A stretch of 64,000 nt of DNA from Brevibacillus fluminis (lineage in GTDB: Bacteria; Bacillota; Bacilli; Brevibacillales; Brevibacillaceae), in the NCBI RefSeq assembly GCF_003710825.1, contig NZ_RHHQ01000010.1, positions 1 to 64,000 on the forward strand. The letters run 5' to 3'. Of this stretch, positions 40,908 through 49,322 are shown in pieces. The stretch's first letter is position 1. Each line of letters begins with the position of its first letter. The translations under genes and the position numbers were made by a program. The notes beneath the pieces are model-generated. The model ran no database searches. It worked only from the letters and a program-made list of their open reading frames with translations, and had not been told where the DNA came from.

Positions 40908-42557
40908 ATGTTACTGCTCGAAGCAACTCAATTGGAAAAAAGCTTTGGCGACAGACAGCTGTTCAAACTCGAGCAGCTGGAGATTCGCCGCCACGACCGG
41001 GTTGGCATCGTCGGCCGAAACGGTGTCGGCAAAACCACCCTGCTCCACCTGCTCGCAGGTGAAGAGCCACTTCTGTCCGGAAAAATAAAGCGTTATGCAA
41101 AAACCGCTCTCATCCGCCAGTTCGGGCCAGGCGATGCGGCAGAAACATCCGCTCGTCACAAAGCTACCTGGGGCATTACGGATGTTCATGACGGCATGAG
41201 CGGCGGGGAGCAGGTGCGCCTCAAAATCGCGCATGCGCTTGAGCAAGGCGCACAGCTCTTGTTCGCCGATGAGCCGACGAGCCATCTCGATATGCAAGGG
41301 ATCGAGCAGCTGGAAAAAGCGTTGCTCGACTACGACGGCGCGCTCGTACTAATCTCGCATGACCGTTCACTGCTCGACGCCGTCTGTACCCGCATCCTCG
41401 AAATTGAGGATGGCGTAATAACCGAATATCAAGGCAATTACAGCCACTATCAAGAACAAAAGGAACATCGGCGCAAACGTGCGCATGATGAATTCGACAC
41501 TTATCAGCGGGAGTGGAAGCGGCTCAGTCAGGCGATTGTCGAAAAAAGGCAGCGCTCAGCAGGCATGAGTAAAATTCCCAAACGCTTTAGCAGCTCGGAG
41601 TCGAGGCTGTATAAGGAAAGCGCCAGCCAGCGAATGGAAAAGGTGGAGAAATCGACGAAAGCATTGGAGACTCGTCTCGCCCGGCTGGAGAAAAAAGAAA
41701 AGCCGCGGGAAATTGCTCGCGTCCAGTTTGATACGACCTCTTATCAAGAAGTGCACGCCAAGGCGGCGATCATGCTCGATCAAGTATCCCGACACATGGG
41801 CGACCGTACCCTTTTTCACAAGCTTTCCTGTACGATCAAGCCTGGCATGAAAGTGGCGTTAGTCGGCCGCAACGGGGCTGGCAAATCGACACTGCTTTCC
41901 ATGATCACAGAGGGTGCCCCCGGCATTCAGGTGTCCCAAAGCTGCCAGATCGGTTATTTCGCGCAATCGCTCTCCCTTTTGGACGAAAACCAAACGATTC
42001 TCGCAAACGTAGCAGCCACCAGCAGCCAATCGGAAACGTTGATTCGCACCGCTCTCGCCCGCCTGTTGTTTAAGGAGGTTGATGTGCGCAAGTCCGTTCA
42101 CCTGCTAAGCGGCGGGGAAAAAAGCAAAACAGCGCTCGCCAAGGTGTTTTTAAGCGATGCCAATCTGCTGCTGCTCGACGAACCGACCAATTACCTCGAC
42201 CTGCTTACACAGGTAGAATTGGAGCAAATGCTCGCCGATTATCCTGGGACGATCGTGTTTGCAACACATGACCGCACTCTTATCAACAAAGTCGCCGACC
42301 ATGTCCTCGTCTGGGAGGAAAATGGCCCCGTCTTCTATCAAGGCAATTATCAGCAGTATGTGGCGTGGAAGGAAACGCGGAATGACGCGAGAAGCATAGG
42401 CGCAGATGATCTGCTGTTATTGCAAACAAAGCAGGGCGAAATCATCGGGCGTCTCAGCATGCCGATCAAGGATCCCGCTCTGAAAGAAGAGTTAGAAATG
42501 CAATATCAGGACGTCACGCAAAAACTGCGGACGTTACGCGTCCAAATGGGGAAATAG
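40908..42557 (+). CDS. ABC-F ribosome-protection protein, Vml/Vga/Msr-like
   Basis: The 549-residue soluble protein has two ABC domains and no membrane part. Walker A 'VGRNGVGKTTLLHLLAG' and 'VGRNGAGKSTLLSMIT'; signatures 'MSGGEQVRLKIAHAL' and 'LSGGEKSKTALAKVF'; Walker B 'LLFADEPTSHLD' and 'LLLLDEPTNYLD'. The interdomain linker ('RSAGMSKIPKRFSSSESRLYKESASQRMEKVEKSTKALETRL') and short coiled C-terminus fit antibiotic-resistance ABC-F proteins such as VmlR (547 residues). These dislodge macrolide, lincosamide, streptogramin-A or pleuromutilin drugs from the ribosome. Drug range is not predictable. The ATG at 40908 has GGGGGA 6 bases upstream. Confidence 0.85.
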   Translation: MLLLEATQLEKSFGDRQLFKLEQLEIRRHDRVGIVGRNGVGKTTLLHLLAGEEPLLSGKIKRYAKTALIRQFGPGDAAETSARHKATWGITDVHDGMSGGEQVRLKIAHALEQGAQLLFADEPTSHLDMQGIEQLEKALLDYDGALVLISHDRSLLDAVCTRILEIEDGVITEYQGNYSHYQEQKEHRRKRAHDEFDTYQREWKRLSQAIVEKRQRSAGMSKIPKRFSSSESRLYKESASQRMEKVEKSTKALETRLARLEKKEKPREIARVQFDTTSYQEVHAKAAIMLDQVSRHMGDRTLFHKLSCTIKPGMKVALVGRNGAGKSTLLSMITEGAPGIQVSQSCQIGYFAQSLSLLDENQTILANVAATSSQSETLIRTALARLLFKEVDVRKSVHLLSGGEKSKTALAKVFLSDANLLLLDEPTNYLDLLTQVELEQMLADYPGTIVFATHDRTLINKVADHVLVWEENGPVFYQGNYQQYVAWKETRNDARSIGADDLLLLQTKQGEIIGRLSMPIKDPALKEELEMQYQDVTQKLRTLRVQMGK

Positions 42558-42564
42558 CCGACCA

Positions 42565-42611
42565 TTAGAAAACCTGGCTACGCCATGCTTTTGGCTTAAG
42601 CCGCGGTTGCA
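42565..42611. repeat. 47-bp hairpin repeat, copy 2
   Basis: Same length and ends as copy 1 at 13208 (TTAGAAAACCTGGCTACGCC ... GCCGCGGTTGCA). The stem is weaker in the centre. It lies 7 bases after the ABC-F stop and before the shared terminator. Confidence 0.6.
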
Positions 42612-42618
42612 TCTGTAC

Positions 42619-42660
42619 AAAAAAACTCCCGAATTGCCAGCTTTGGCAGTCGGGAGTTTT
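42619..42660. terminator. Bidirectional terminator between the ABC-F gene and fabI
   Basis: ACTCCCGA-A-TTGCCA pairs with TGGCAG-TCGGGAGT, with A-run on the left and TTTT on the right. Confidence 0.85.
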
Positions 42661-42678
42661 CTTATGCTTTCAACTATT

Positions 42679-43461
42679 TTAATTGCCGACAATGCTGTAA
42701 CCTGCATCCACATGGATGATTTCGCCCGTGATGCCGCGAGACAGGTGGCTGAATAAGAAGAGTGCGGTATCGCCTACGTCGGACTGATCAATCGTGCGAC
42801 GGAGCGGTGCTTTTTCCTCGATGTCTTTTAAGATCGTGTTGAAGCCGCTGATCGCTTTTGCGGCGAGCGTGCGAATCGGGCCTGCCGAGATCGCGTTTAC
42901 CCGGATGTTCTCTTTGCCGAGATCGTTAGCTAAATAGCGGACACTTGCATCGAGTGCCGCTTTGGCGACGCCCATGACGTTATAGTTCGGGATGGCGCGC
43001 TCGCCTCCCAGGTATGTAAGCGTCACGATACTGGCCCCTTCTGTCATCAGCGGGCGAGCTTCACGAGCTACCGCTACTAGGGAATAAGCGCTGATGTCCT
43101 GTGCCAAATGGTAGCCATCTCGGGACGTATTTACGTACTCGCCCGCCAGCTCTTCCGTTTTGGCAAAGGCGATACAATGCGCCAGGCCATGGATGACACC
43201 GACTTTTTCCTTGATTTGTGCAAATGCAGCCGCAATGTCATCATCTTGGGTGACATCGCAATTGATCAGGATTTGCTCCGGCTGATCCAGTGTTTTGGCC
43301 AACTCCAGCACATTCTCGCGCAAACGGTCCCCTTGATAGGTAAAAATCAGGTTCGCGCCCGCTTTTGACAGCGATTGAGCGATTCCCCAGGCGATGCTGC
43401 GATGATTGGCCACACCCATAACCACAATATTTTTGCCCTGCAACAAGGTATTCATGGTCAT
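42679..43461 (-). CDS. fabI: Enoyl-[acyl-carrier-protein] reductase (NADH)
   Basis: The 260-residue SDR has the divergent FabI dinucleotide motif 'IVVMGVANHRSIAWGIAQSLSKAGA', 'GLAHCIAFAK' and the Tyr-x6-Lys pair in 'NYNVMGVAKAALDASVRYL'. It catalyses the last reduction in fatty-acid elongation. Its promoter is clear (43491-43519). I saw no FapR-type operator near it. Two in-frame ATGs (43461, 43455) are possible; GAAAGGGG favours the first. Confidence 0.95.
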   Translation of the reverse strand: MTMNTLLQGKNIVVMGVANHRSIAWGIAQSLSKAGANLIFTYQGDRLRENVLELAKTLDQPEQILINCDVTQDDDIAAAFAQIKEKVGVIHGLAHCIAFAKTEELAGEYVNTSRDGYHLAQDISAYSLVAVAREARPLMTEGASIVTLTYLGGERAIPNYNVMGVAKAALDASVRYLANDLGKENIRVNAISAGPIRTLAAKAISGFNTILKDIEEKAPLRRTIDQSDVGDTALFLFSHLSRGITGEIIHVDAGYSIVGN

Positions 43462-43490
43462 CTGACCCCTTTCCTCTCCAACATTCCTCC

Positions 43491-43519
43491 ATTATATACC
43501 ATTTCGGACATGCTTTCGA
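43491..43519 (-). promoter_or_regulatory. Promoter of fabI
   Basis: Minus strand: TCGAAA (43519-43514), a 17-base spacer and TATAAT (43496-43491), 30 bases before the start. Confidence 0.75.
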
Positions 43520-43554
43520 GAAGGGATCAGCGACCGAAGGGCAAAATTCTTTCG

Positions 43555-43677
43555 TCAGGTCGAAGAGGTCCACTCGCCCATGATCGGGTTGAGCGGGGTT
43601 CCCTGCAATGGAAATTCAGGCTCTTGCTTCTGCCCTTGTTCGTTTTCCATTTGATTATCTGGTTCTTTTGTGCTCAT
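43555..43677 (-). CDS. 40-residue acidic hypothetical protein
   Basis: ATG at 43677, with GGAGAG about 10-12 bases upstream. The 40-codon frame is Glu/Gln-rich (MSTKEPDNQMENEQGQKQEP), then 'EFPLQGTPLNPIMGEWTSST'. It lies between the ZIP gene and the fabI promoter on the same strand. No family recognised; small size makes it uncertain. Confidence 0.4.
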   Translation of the reverse strand: MSTKEPDNQMENEQGQKQEPEFPLQGTPLNPIMGEWTSST

Positions 43678-43744
43678 TGGTGGACACACTCTCCTCTCAA
43701 GTTGGATGACTTGCTCCCCTTATAGTGGAAAAAACATTGCGCCG

Positions 43745-44470
43745 TTATACATGATGATGGTGTACCGCTGGCCCCAGCACGGTCGACAAGAGCATATACA
43801 AAAGCACAGCCCCGAAAAAATAAAAGCCCGCTCGCATATTCTTAGCCTGACGAATGTGCGGAATCAGATGGCTCGTCGACACATACAGGAATACACCTGC
43901 ACTCAATGCCAGCAGTGGATTTGTAATGTTGGCTGTCATGATAAACCGTTCTGTCACTGCAGCTAGAAGCGCTCCCGCAAGCGTCGCCACTCCCAGCAGC
44001 ACGCTCCCGAGAAAAGCGGTCTGCTTTCGTTGCGTGACGGCGAGAAGCAGCGATGCCATTGTGATGCCTTCCGGAATTTTGTGAAACAACAACGCAACCA
44101 AAATCGACATCCCCAACTGTGGACTCACCTGGAATGCCGCGGCGAGCGATACGCCCTCGGAGAAGGCATGGATGACAAAGCCGATCACTGCTCCGTCCGC
44201 CTTACCTCGACCGTGACCGGCAAGATCGATCGCAAACAGGAAGAGATAGCCAATCACTACGAACGGCATCAGCGATTGCTGTGTATTACCCGCTACCTGG
44301 GGAAGCATGTGAAACAATGTGATCGACAAGAGCAGCCCGGCTCCGATGCTTATCATGGACATAAGCGAATCTTCGGACCAATGTTTCCTGAAAAAAATGA
44401 GTAGCCCGCCGATCATGCTGGCAAACGATGCTGCCATCAACAACGGGAATGAAGTGATGATTCCATCCAC
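43745..44470 (-). CDS. ZIP-family metal transporter
   Basis: The 241-residue protein has about eight membrane helices and the two ZIP metal motifs 'VIHAFSEGVSLAAAF' (HxxxEG) and 'LLFHKIPEGITMASLL' (HxxPEG). The loop after helix III is short. The C-terminus ends in a His cluster (VHHHHV). ZIP proteins move Zn, Fe or Mn into the cytosol or out of compartments. GTG start; GGGGAGG lies 13 bases upstream, a long spacing. Confidence 0.85.
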   Translation of the reverse strand: MDGIITSFPLLMAASFASMIGGLLIFFRKHWSEDSLMSMISIGAGLLLSITLFHMLPQVAGNTQQSLMPFVVIGYLFLFAIDLAGHGRGKADGAVIGFVIHAFSEGVSLAAAFQVSPQLGMSILVALLFHKIPEGITMASLLLAVTQRKQTAFLGSVLLGVATLAGALLAAVTERFIMTANITNPLLALSAGVFLYVSTSHLIPHIRQAKNMRAGFYFFGAVLLYMLLSTVLGPAVHHHHV

Positions 44471-44633
44471 GGCGATTGCCTGCCTCCCCTTTTTTCTCCC
44501 ACAAGCGCTTTCCTGCGCGCCCTTATTTCCATTTTACTCACGGAATTCTCGCGATATGTGAAGGTTTCCGCCCAAACCACGGGGAAGTATACCTCATAAC
44601 GATTTTGTTCCAGAGCCAAAAGGGGTTGACCGC

Positions 44634-45290
44634 ATGAAATACGCTATTTTGTCCGATATCCATGGTAAGCGAAAACATCTCAAACAAGTGCTGAAGGCGA
44701 TCAAGGCACATGATGTCGATCATATTTTTTGTCTCGGTGATATATGGGAGTGCAAGATAGGGAAATCGCAGGTCAAAGATTTTTTGTTTGCCTTTGCCGA
44801 TCAAATTGTCGATTACGATCCCAAGCTCGCCAAACGGCTTTCATCCGTCAGCTGTATCGTCGGCAACCAGGAAGAACGGATACGCCATCTTCTGCCCAAG
44901 GAGGAAACCGATGAGGAACTCCGTTATTTCCTGACACTTCCCCCTGTGATCGAGCTTACGCACGGTCGCCTGGAGCATGGGCATTTATTCGTCAACGACA
45001 AAAACTGGGCGCCCTATCCGAAACGTCTCGACAAACACCTGCTCTTTTTCGGCCATTCCCATTACAGCTCGCTCTACCAACTACAGTGGCAAAACAAACA
45101 ATGGCAACCGAAAAAGGTGGATATTCAATTCGGCGTGCCGATTGAATTGGACTTGGTTCGCTATTGGGGCATCAACGTAGGCGCGGTTGTAAGCGAGGAA
45201 CCGGAGTGGCTCCTGTATGAGGAAACCAGCAACACCGTCACGTTTTTCCGCGAAACTGTCTCATCCCCAGAAAATGACAAACCTGCGTAA
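44634..45290 (+). CDS. Calcineurin-like metallophosphoesterase
   Basis: The 218-residue protein has 'YAILSDIHGKRKHLKQVLKAI' (D-x-H), 'HIFCLGDIWE' (GD), 'SCIVGNQEER' (GNxE) and 'HLLFFGHSHYSSL' (GHxH). The set gives a two-metal YfcE/MJ0936-like phosphodiesterase fold. The substrate is unknown. AAAAGGGG precedes the ATG. Confidence 0.85.
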   Translation: MKYAILSDIHGKRKHLKQVLKAIKAHDVDHIFCLGDIWECKIGKSQVKDFLFAFADQIVDYDPKLAKRLSSVSCIVGNQEERIRHLLPKEETDEELRYFLTLPPVIELTHGRLEHGHLFVNDKNWAPYPKRLDKHLLFFGHSHYSSLYQLQWQNKQWQPKKVDIQFGVPIELDLVRYWGINVGAVVSEEPEWLLYEETSNTVTFFRETVSSPENDKPA

Positions 45291-45363
45291 GCCTGTCCAA
45301 ATGAGCCGAATCTTCACTAGTTTTTAGAACCTTTGTCGATTCTCTTCTACCGGGAAAATTTGG

Positions 45364-45372
45364 TGGTATAAT
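45364..45372 (+). promoter_or_regulatory. Extended -10 promoter of the RacA-like gene
   Basis: TGG-TATAAT at 45364-45372, 35 bases before the start; -35 weak. Confidence 0.55.
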
Positions 45373-45407
45373 GACTCCATACTCGGTCGCTCAAAGGAGA
45401 GGATAGA

Positions 45408-46040
45408 ATGGACGTACAAGTCTGGATGGCTTCCAAGGAAGTAGCTGAGCGTTTGGATGTGCATGTTCGCACGTTGCGAAATTGGCTGGAAATGTTTGTG
45501 CCTGCCCATGAGAGACAGAAAAACGCGCAGGGCCATTATCTGATCAGCGAGAGCGGCGTGTCGCTTTTAAAAGAAGTAAAAGAACGGAAAGAAGGCGGCA
45601 ACTCGTCGCTTCGGGACATTCAGAAGGAACTGGTGGAAGAAGGAAAACTCTCGTCGGACATGCTTGCCATGCAGGAAGTGGCGGCAGGGGAACAAATGGT
45701 TGTGTTGGGTCAAACGGTTCCCGGTATGGTCGATCTCAACCAGATGGATCAAGCAGTCAGCGAGACGCTCTATCTGTTCAAGCAGGAGCTTTCGCAAATT
45801 ACGACGGTCAAACAGATGCAATCCACCATTCTACAAAAAATGACCGAAATCGAGGAAATGCAAGAAACGCTCCGGCTGGAGATGCGCCGCGTTTCTTTCG
45901 AACTGGATCTCATCCAGCAGAGCCTCACTCGCCGCAAGCATCGACAAGAACGATACCAATCGCGATTCTCGCTCAATCCGTTTCGTTGGTTCAGCCGTTC
46001 TGCCACATCAGCTGGCACAACGCACGCAGCGGAATCATAA
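45408..46040 (+). CDS. MerR-type HTH plus coiled-coil protein, RacA-like
   Basis: In this 210-residue protein residues 5-65 form a MerR-like winged helix ('VWMASKEVAERLDVHVRTLRNWLEMF...NAQGHYLISESGVSLLKEVKERKEGG'). Residues about 110-185 form a coiled coil ('EMQETLRLEMRRVSFELDLIQQSLTRRKHRQ'), and the C-terminus is basic. Size and architecture resemble RacA, which anchors the chromosome at the cell pole during sporulation. Sequence identity is not strong enough to be sure. The start follows AAAGGAGAGGATAGA. Confidence 0.65.
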   Translation: MDVQVWMASKEVAERLDVHVRTLRNWLEMFVPAHERQKNAQGHYLISESGVSLLKEVKERKEGGNSSLRDIQKELVEEGKLSSDMLAMQEVAAGEQMVVLGQTVPGMVDLNQMDQAVSETLYLFKQELSQITTVKQMQSTILQKMTEIEEMQETLRLEMRRVSFELDLIQQSLTRRKHRQERYQSRFSLNPFRWFSRSATSAGTTHAAES

Positions 46041-46063
46041 GGCCACTCGCCCACAAATAAAAA

Positions 46064-46103
46064 CAAGTCCGGAACCCGCTTTCGCGAGTAACCGGACTTT
46101 TCT
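46064..46103 (+). terminator. Terminator of the RacA-like gene
   Basis: AAGTCCGG pairs with CCGGACTT around a 19-base loop with inner pairing, followed by TTTCTTT. Confidence 0.75.
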
Positions 46104-46167
46104 TTATGCGTAAGACGTTTTTTGGAGAGGAACGGCCACGGGCTTGTCCCGCAAACGTTCACGGCTC

Positions 46168-46875
46168 TTACGCCGTTTCTTCGATTCCGCTAGCCGCGGC
46201 TCGTTCCTGGTTCTTTTTTGCATAGCTGTCTCTTTGTCTCTTGCCGAGGATCAGCACCCCTGCGATGACGGCCACTTTAAAGAGGTTGGCTATCCAGCTA
46301 CCCTCCGGTAAAATCTCGTGCAACGCCTTCTCATTGACGATCATGTCAGCAGCCGCCAATGCCAGGACAGCAGAACCGATGTACAAAATCCATGGAAAAC
46401 GCTCCATTGCTTTCAAAATCAACTGGCTGCCGAAAATCATCAGCGGCACGCTGATCAACAGGCCAAGCACGATCAAAACCAAATCGCCCTGTGCCGCACC
46501 GGCAATGGCGATCACATTGTCCAACCCCATCATGATATCCGCGATGACGATCGTTTTGACCGCTTGAATCAAATTGTCGCTCGAATTGATTTTGCCGCTA
46601 TCCTCTTCTTCTGCTAGCAGCTTGTAGGAAATCCAGATCAAAATCAACCCGCCGATCAGGTAAAGGAAAGGGATCTTGAGCAAGTATGCCGCTGCCACCG
46701 TCGCAATGACGCGCACGATGATCGCAAGGAATGTCCCGGTAAAAATCGCTTTCTTCCGCTGTGCTGCAGGCAGTCTGCGGCTCGCGATGGCGATGACCAC
46801 CGCGTTGTCCCCGCTCAGGACGATGTTGATCATGATAATCATCGATAAAGCTGAAAAGAACTCTGGTGTAAACAT
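46168..46875 (-). CDS. TerC-family membrane protein (metal-related, Mn-controlled)
   Basis: The 235-residue protein has seven to eight membrane helices with family motifs 'MINIVLSGDNAVVIAIASRRLP' and 'IVIADIMMGLDNVIAIAGAAQGD', each with acidic residues in the membrane. TerC proteins such as YkoY/YceF aid Mn export or metallation of secreted enzymes. The Mn riboswitch in front of the gene supports this role. The ATG follows GGAGTGGGGG. Confidence 0.9.
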   Translation of the reverse strand: MFTPEFFSALSMIIMINIVLSGDNAVVIAIASRRLPAAQRKKAIFTGTFLAIIVRVIATVAAAYLLKIPFLYLIGGLILIWISYKLLAEEEDSGKINSSDNLIQAVKTIVIADIMMGLDNVIAIAGAAQGDLVLIVLGLLISVPLMIFGSQLILKAMERFPWILYIGSAVLALAAADMIVNEKALHEILPEGSWIANLFKVAVIAGVLILGKRQRDSYAKKNQERAAASGIEETA

Positions 46876-46910
46876 GAACCCCCACTCCTATCTCTATGTT
46901 TTGGAAGCAA

Positions 46911-46969
46911 ATAAAAAGACCTTTGCCTATAAATGGGTCACCAAAGACACATCCATAGGCAAAGGTCTT
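46911..46969 (-). terminator. Riboswitch expression-platform terminator
   Basis: AAGACCTTTGCCTAT pairs perfectly with ATAGGCAAAGGTCTT (15 bp); the minus strand then runs TTTTTAT. The upstream arm can instead belong to the aptamer's basal stem (TTGTTAGCAAGACC), giving the switch. Confidence 0.85.
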
Positions 46970-47056
46970 GCTAACAATGTCAGGCATCGCCAACAAAGCC
47001 GAGGATGGTTCGCATCCTGTCATGACGACTTTGCTGTTAAAGCTACTCCCCTTTGC
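46966..47056 (-). ncRNA. yybP-ykoY manganese riboswitch
   Basis: On the minus strand the aptamer reads AAAGGGGAGTAGC, GCAAAGTCGTCATGACAGG, GCGAACCATCCT, GGCTTTGTTGGCGATG and TTGTTAGCAAGA. These are the conserved blocks of the yybP-ykoY class. It senses Mn and lies 90 bases upstream of a TerC gene, a classical target. The terminator overlaps its 3' stem. Confidence 0.92.
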
Positions 47057-47080
47057 AGCTATTCAATTTGCTACGTGACT

Positions 47081-47109
47081 ATCTTACCTCTGTTTTGGGC
47101 TGTTGTCAA
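47081..47109 (-). promoter_or_regulatory. Promoter of the riboswitch-terC transcript
   Basis: Minus strand: TTGACA (47109-47104), a 17-base spacer and TAAGAT (47086-47081). Confidence 0.85.
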
Positions 47110-47154
47110 ACCAGCATTTCACACGTTCTTTCATGTTCTTTACAGTTGTCCCGC

Positions 47155-47183
47155 TTGGCGAACAGGCTGTTTTTTACTATGAT
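47155..47183 (+). promoter_or_regulatory. Promoter of the 171-residue conserved gene
   Basis: TTGGCG (47155-47160), a 17-base spacer and TATGAT (47178-47183), 21 bases before the ATG. Confidence 0.65.
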
Positions 47184-47204
47184 GAACATGAGGAGGTTTT
47201 TTCA

Positions 47205-47720
47205 ATGACCAAACGTTTCGTCATAGAAGCGGTGATGCTGGCGATTTACGGAGAGCTGCTCAATCCGCTAGAACCCGTAGAATACCTCATCCCTACATCG
47301 ACGATCCATGAGCTGGACGAATTTCTACATAGCCAGGAGCCCATCATGTACGACAACGAGGAAGAAAAGCATGTTCGTGCCATGATTACCGAAATGCTCC
47401 AATTTTTCCGCGATCCATTCAGCAGCAAAAAAATGGAGAAAACGTTGGTTGCACCGTGGTCCACTGTAACCTTTCCGATTCGCCCGAACGTATCGCTAAC
47501 CGTCGTGAAAGCGGAGGACAACGAAATGTGGGGCGAGTTGTTCGATCCGATTGAAACCGAGCTTTTGCTCACCTCGATGCGCTTCGAAGCACCGCTCATC
47601 ACCGACCAGGATGATTGGCAGGACCGTATTCTAGAATATTTGCTGCCCGTTCAGTTTTATGACATCGAAGATTTCAACTTCGCCGTGGAGGATGGCATTT
47701 CCCGCGATGACCTGATGTAA
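47205..47720 (+). CDS. Conserved Bacillales protein of unknown function (PIN-like pattern)
   Basis: The 171-residue acidic protein contains 'KRFVIEAVMLAIYGELLNPLEPVEYLIPTSTIHELDEF', 'SLTVVKAEDNEMWGELFDPIETELLLTSMRFEAPLITDQDDWQDRILEYLLPVQFYDIEDFNFAVEDG'. The type is common in spore-formers, where it is sometimes misnamed ADP-heptose synthase. The late 'APLITDQDDWQDR...LPVQFYDIEDF' recalls the end of PIN-like folds, but the acidic site is not clear. GAGGAGG lies 8 bases before the ATG. Confidence 0.75.
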   Translation: MTKRFVIEAVMLAIYGELLNPLEPVEYLIPTSTIHELDEFLHSQEPIMYDNEEEKHVRAMITEMLQFFRDPFSSKKMEKTLVAPWSTVTFPIRPNVSLTVVKAEDNEMWGELFDPIETELLLTSMRFEAPLITDQDDWQDRILEYLLPVQFYDIEDFNFAVEDGISRDDLM

Positions 47721-47723
47721 AAG

Positions 47724-47768
47724 CAAACAGAGCTCCTCAGCCGTAAGGAAGCTCTGTTTGTTTTTTTG
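47724..47768 (+). terminator. Terminator after the 171-residue gene
   Basis: AAACAGAGCT-C-CT pairs with AG-A-AGCTCTGTTT, followed by GTTTTTTT. Confidence 0.8.
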
Positions 47769-47790
47769 CGGAACGCTTTTTATTTATGGC

Positions 47791-47925
47791 TTAAAAGCCT
47801 AACGCAAATTGATAAGCCAATAGCGCCTTGTTGTAGTCATGAATGGCAAGCTGATACGCTTCGCGGGATTCTTTGGTACCGTCCTTACGCTCGCTTGCTC
47901 CGTCTTTTGACGGGGTGCAGTTCAG
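47791..47925 (-). pseudogene. Possible gene remnant, 44 codons without a start
   Basis: Minus strand, open from just after a TGA to TAA at 47791. The translation has coding-like composition ('ERKDGTKESREAYQLAIHDY', then NKALLAYQFALGF) but no ATG, GTG or TTG and no ribosome site. It sits 79 bases past the MFS gene. It could be the 3' end of a decayed gene or chance. Confidence 0.2.
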
Positions 47926-48004
47926 TCATAGACTGCCGCTGCTTTTATTTTGCCATCGTGCAAGTAAGATCAAATGGAAAAATCGTAAATCGATACCATT
48001 GCTT

Positions 48005-49249
48005 TTAGATAGTCTTCGCTTCCAATCGTGCCTCATCCAAATTCTCTTTGGTCAGTACGGTGATCATCGGAATAAACAAGGCAAGGTTGATCAATGCGCC
48101 TCCTAGAAAAACAACAGGTACACTTGCCACTTCGGCAATCATTCCCGCTACGATAGCCCCCAGTGAAAGCGTGCCCCATCCAACCAAGCGATAGGCAGCA
48201 TAGACGCGTCCGAGCAATTCGTCGGGTATCAAGTTTTGACGGATCGTCGCGACACCAACACTCCACGTCGCCCCTCCAAATCCGCCTAAAAAAATGGCGG
48301 CCCCGACTAGCCAAACGTTTGATGTAAGTGCTGGAACTGCCAGCATGACAATCGTACCGACGACATCTATCCCCAATAACCCTCTGCGTCCTAGTATCTT
48401 TTGTATCGGCCCTACCATTGCGGCGCCCGCCAAACTCCCCGCAGCCAAGGCAGTCAGCAACATGCTATATCCAAATTCATTTAACTGTAGTGGACCTGGT
48501 GCAACTGCATGCAGGACCAATAGAGAAAAGAAGGCACTCCAGCACCCTGACATCACGGCAACCATGATGGCCAGTGTCCGTAAGATCTGATTACTCCAAA
48601 GAAACCGGACTCCCTCCGCAATGTCCTTTCGTATTGATGATTTGCTTGTTCTTGCCGCTTTAAAATCTCCTCTCAAAAACAGTAACACAATAATTGTCAT
48701 AAGGTATGTAAATGAGCCTGACAGCACAGTCATGGAAATACTGATCGAGATGAAAAAACCTGCTAGTGGCCCTCCCACGAACCTGTTCGTGATTGTTTCA
48801 ACGCTGAATATGCGTGCATTTGCCTGTTCCAATCGATCTCTGGGGACGACGGAAGGGACAAGGGATCCAGAAGCTGTGTCCGAGAATGTCTCACACACAC
48901 CCAGTACCACTGCAAGGAGATAAAGAACGTAAATGTGCAGCCAACCGCCAGCAGCAGCAAGAAAGAGCGTCATCACTACAGAAACCCGAAACAGGTTTAT
49001 GAGTGTAATCAATTTCTTTCGATCAACGCGATCCACGATAGCTCCAATCGGTAAAGAAAACAGCAGCCAAGGGAGTGTAGCCATAAAAGAAACGCCTGCA
49101 ACAAGCGCAGGGGATGAAGTCGTTTTTGCAGCCAAAACCGGCAATAGAAATTTGATGATTCCATCACCCAGGTTAGAAAAGGCCGTAGCTGTCCACAATG
49201 TCCAAAAGCCACTCCCCATCCCTCTATTTGCAATAACGCTCTTTGCCAT
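48005..49249 (-). CDS. MFS-family exporter (EntS/multidrug-like)
   Basis: The 414-residue protein has about twelve membrane helices in two halves. The first half carries 'GAIVDRVDRKKLITLINLFR' (MFS motif A, D-R-x-x-R-K/R). The second has 'GPIQKILGRRGLLGIDVVG'. 'LVPSVVPRDRLEQANARIFSVETITNRFVGGPLAGFFI' is typical of the EntS-like/macrolide-efflux-like branch. Substrate unknown. Base composition is more AT-rich than its neighbours, and it stands alone behind a dyad-containing promoter, which suggests acquisition. GGAGGGTG lies upstream of the ATG. Confidence 0.85.
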   Translation of the reverse strand: MAKSVIANRGMGSGFWTLWTATAFSNLGDGIIKFLLPVLAAKTTSSPALVAGVSFMATLPWLLFSLPIGAIVDRVDRKKLITLINLFRVSVVMTLFLAAAGGWLHIYVLYLLAVVLGVCETFSDTASGSLVPSVVPRDRLEQANARIFSVETITNRFVGGPLAGFFISISISMTVLSGSFTYLMTIIVLLFLRGDFKAARTSKSSIRKDIAEGVRFLWSNQILRTLAIMVAVMSGCWSAFFSLLVLHAVAPGPLQLNEFGYSMLLTALAAGSLAGAAMVGPIQKILGRRGLLGIDVVGTIVMLAVPALTSNVWLVGAAIFLGGFGGATWSVGVATIRQNLIPDELLGRVYAAYRLVGWGTLSLGAIVAGMIAEVASVPVVFLGGALINLALFIPMITVLTKENLDEARLEAKTI

Positions 49250-49288
49250 CTTTCACCCTCCAGTTAACTAACAAAATGGAATTCGTTG

Positions 49289-49322
49289 GTTACATGTTAT
49301 TACACCAAATGTAACTAGTCAA
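49289..49322 (-). promoter_or_regulatory. Promoter with overlapping operator dyad of the MFS gene
   Basis: Minus strand: TTGACT (49322-49317), a 17-base spacer and TAACAT (49299-49294). GTTACAT ... ATGTAAC (49289-49315), a perfect 7-bp dyad 13 bases apart, covers spacer and -10. It looks like a TetR- or MarR-type site. No such regulator gene is adjacent. Confidence 0.65.
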
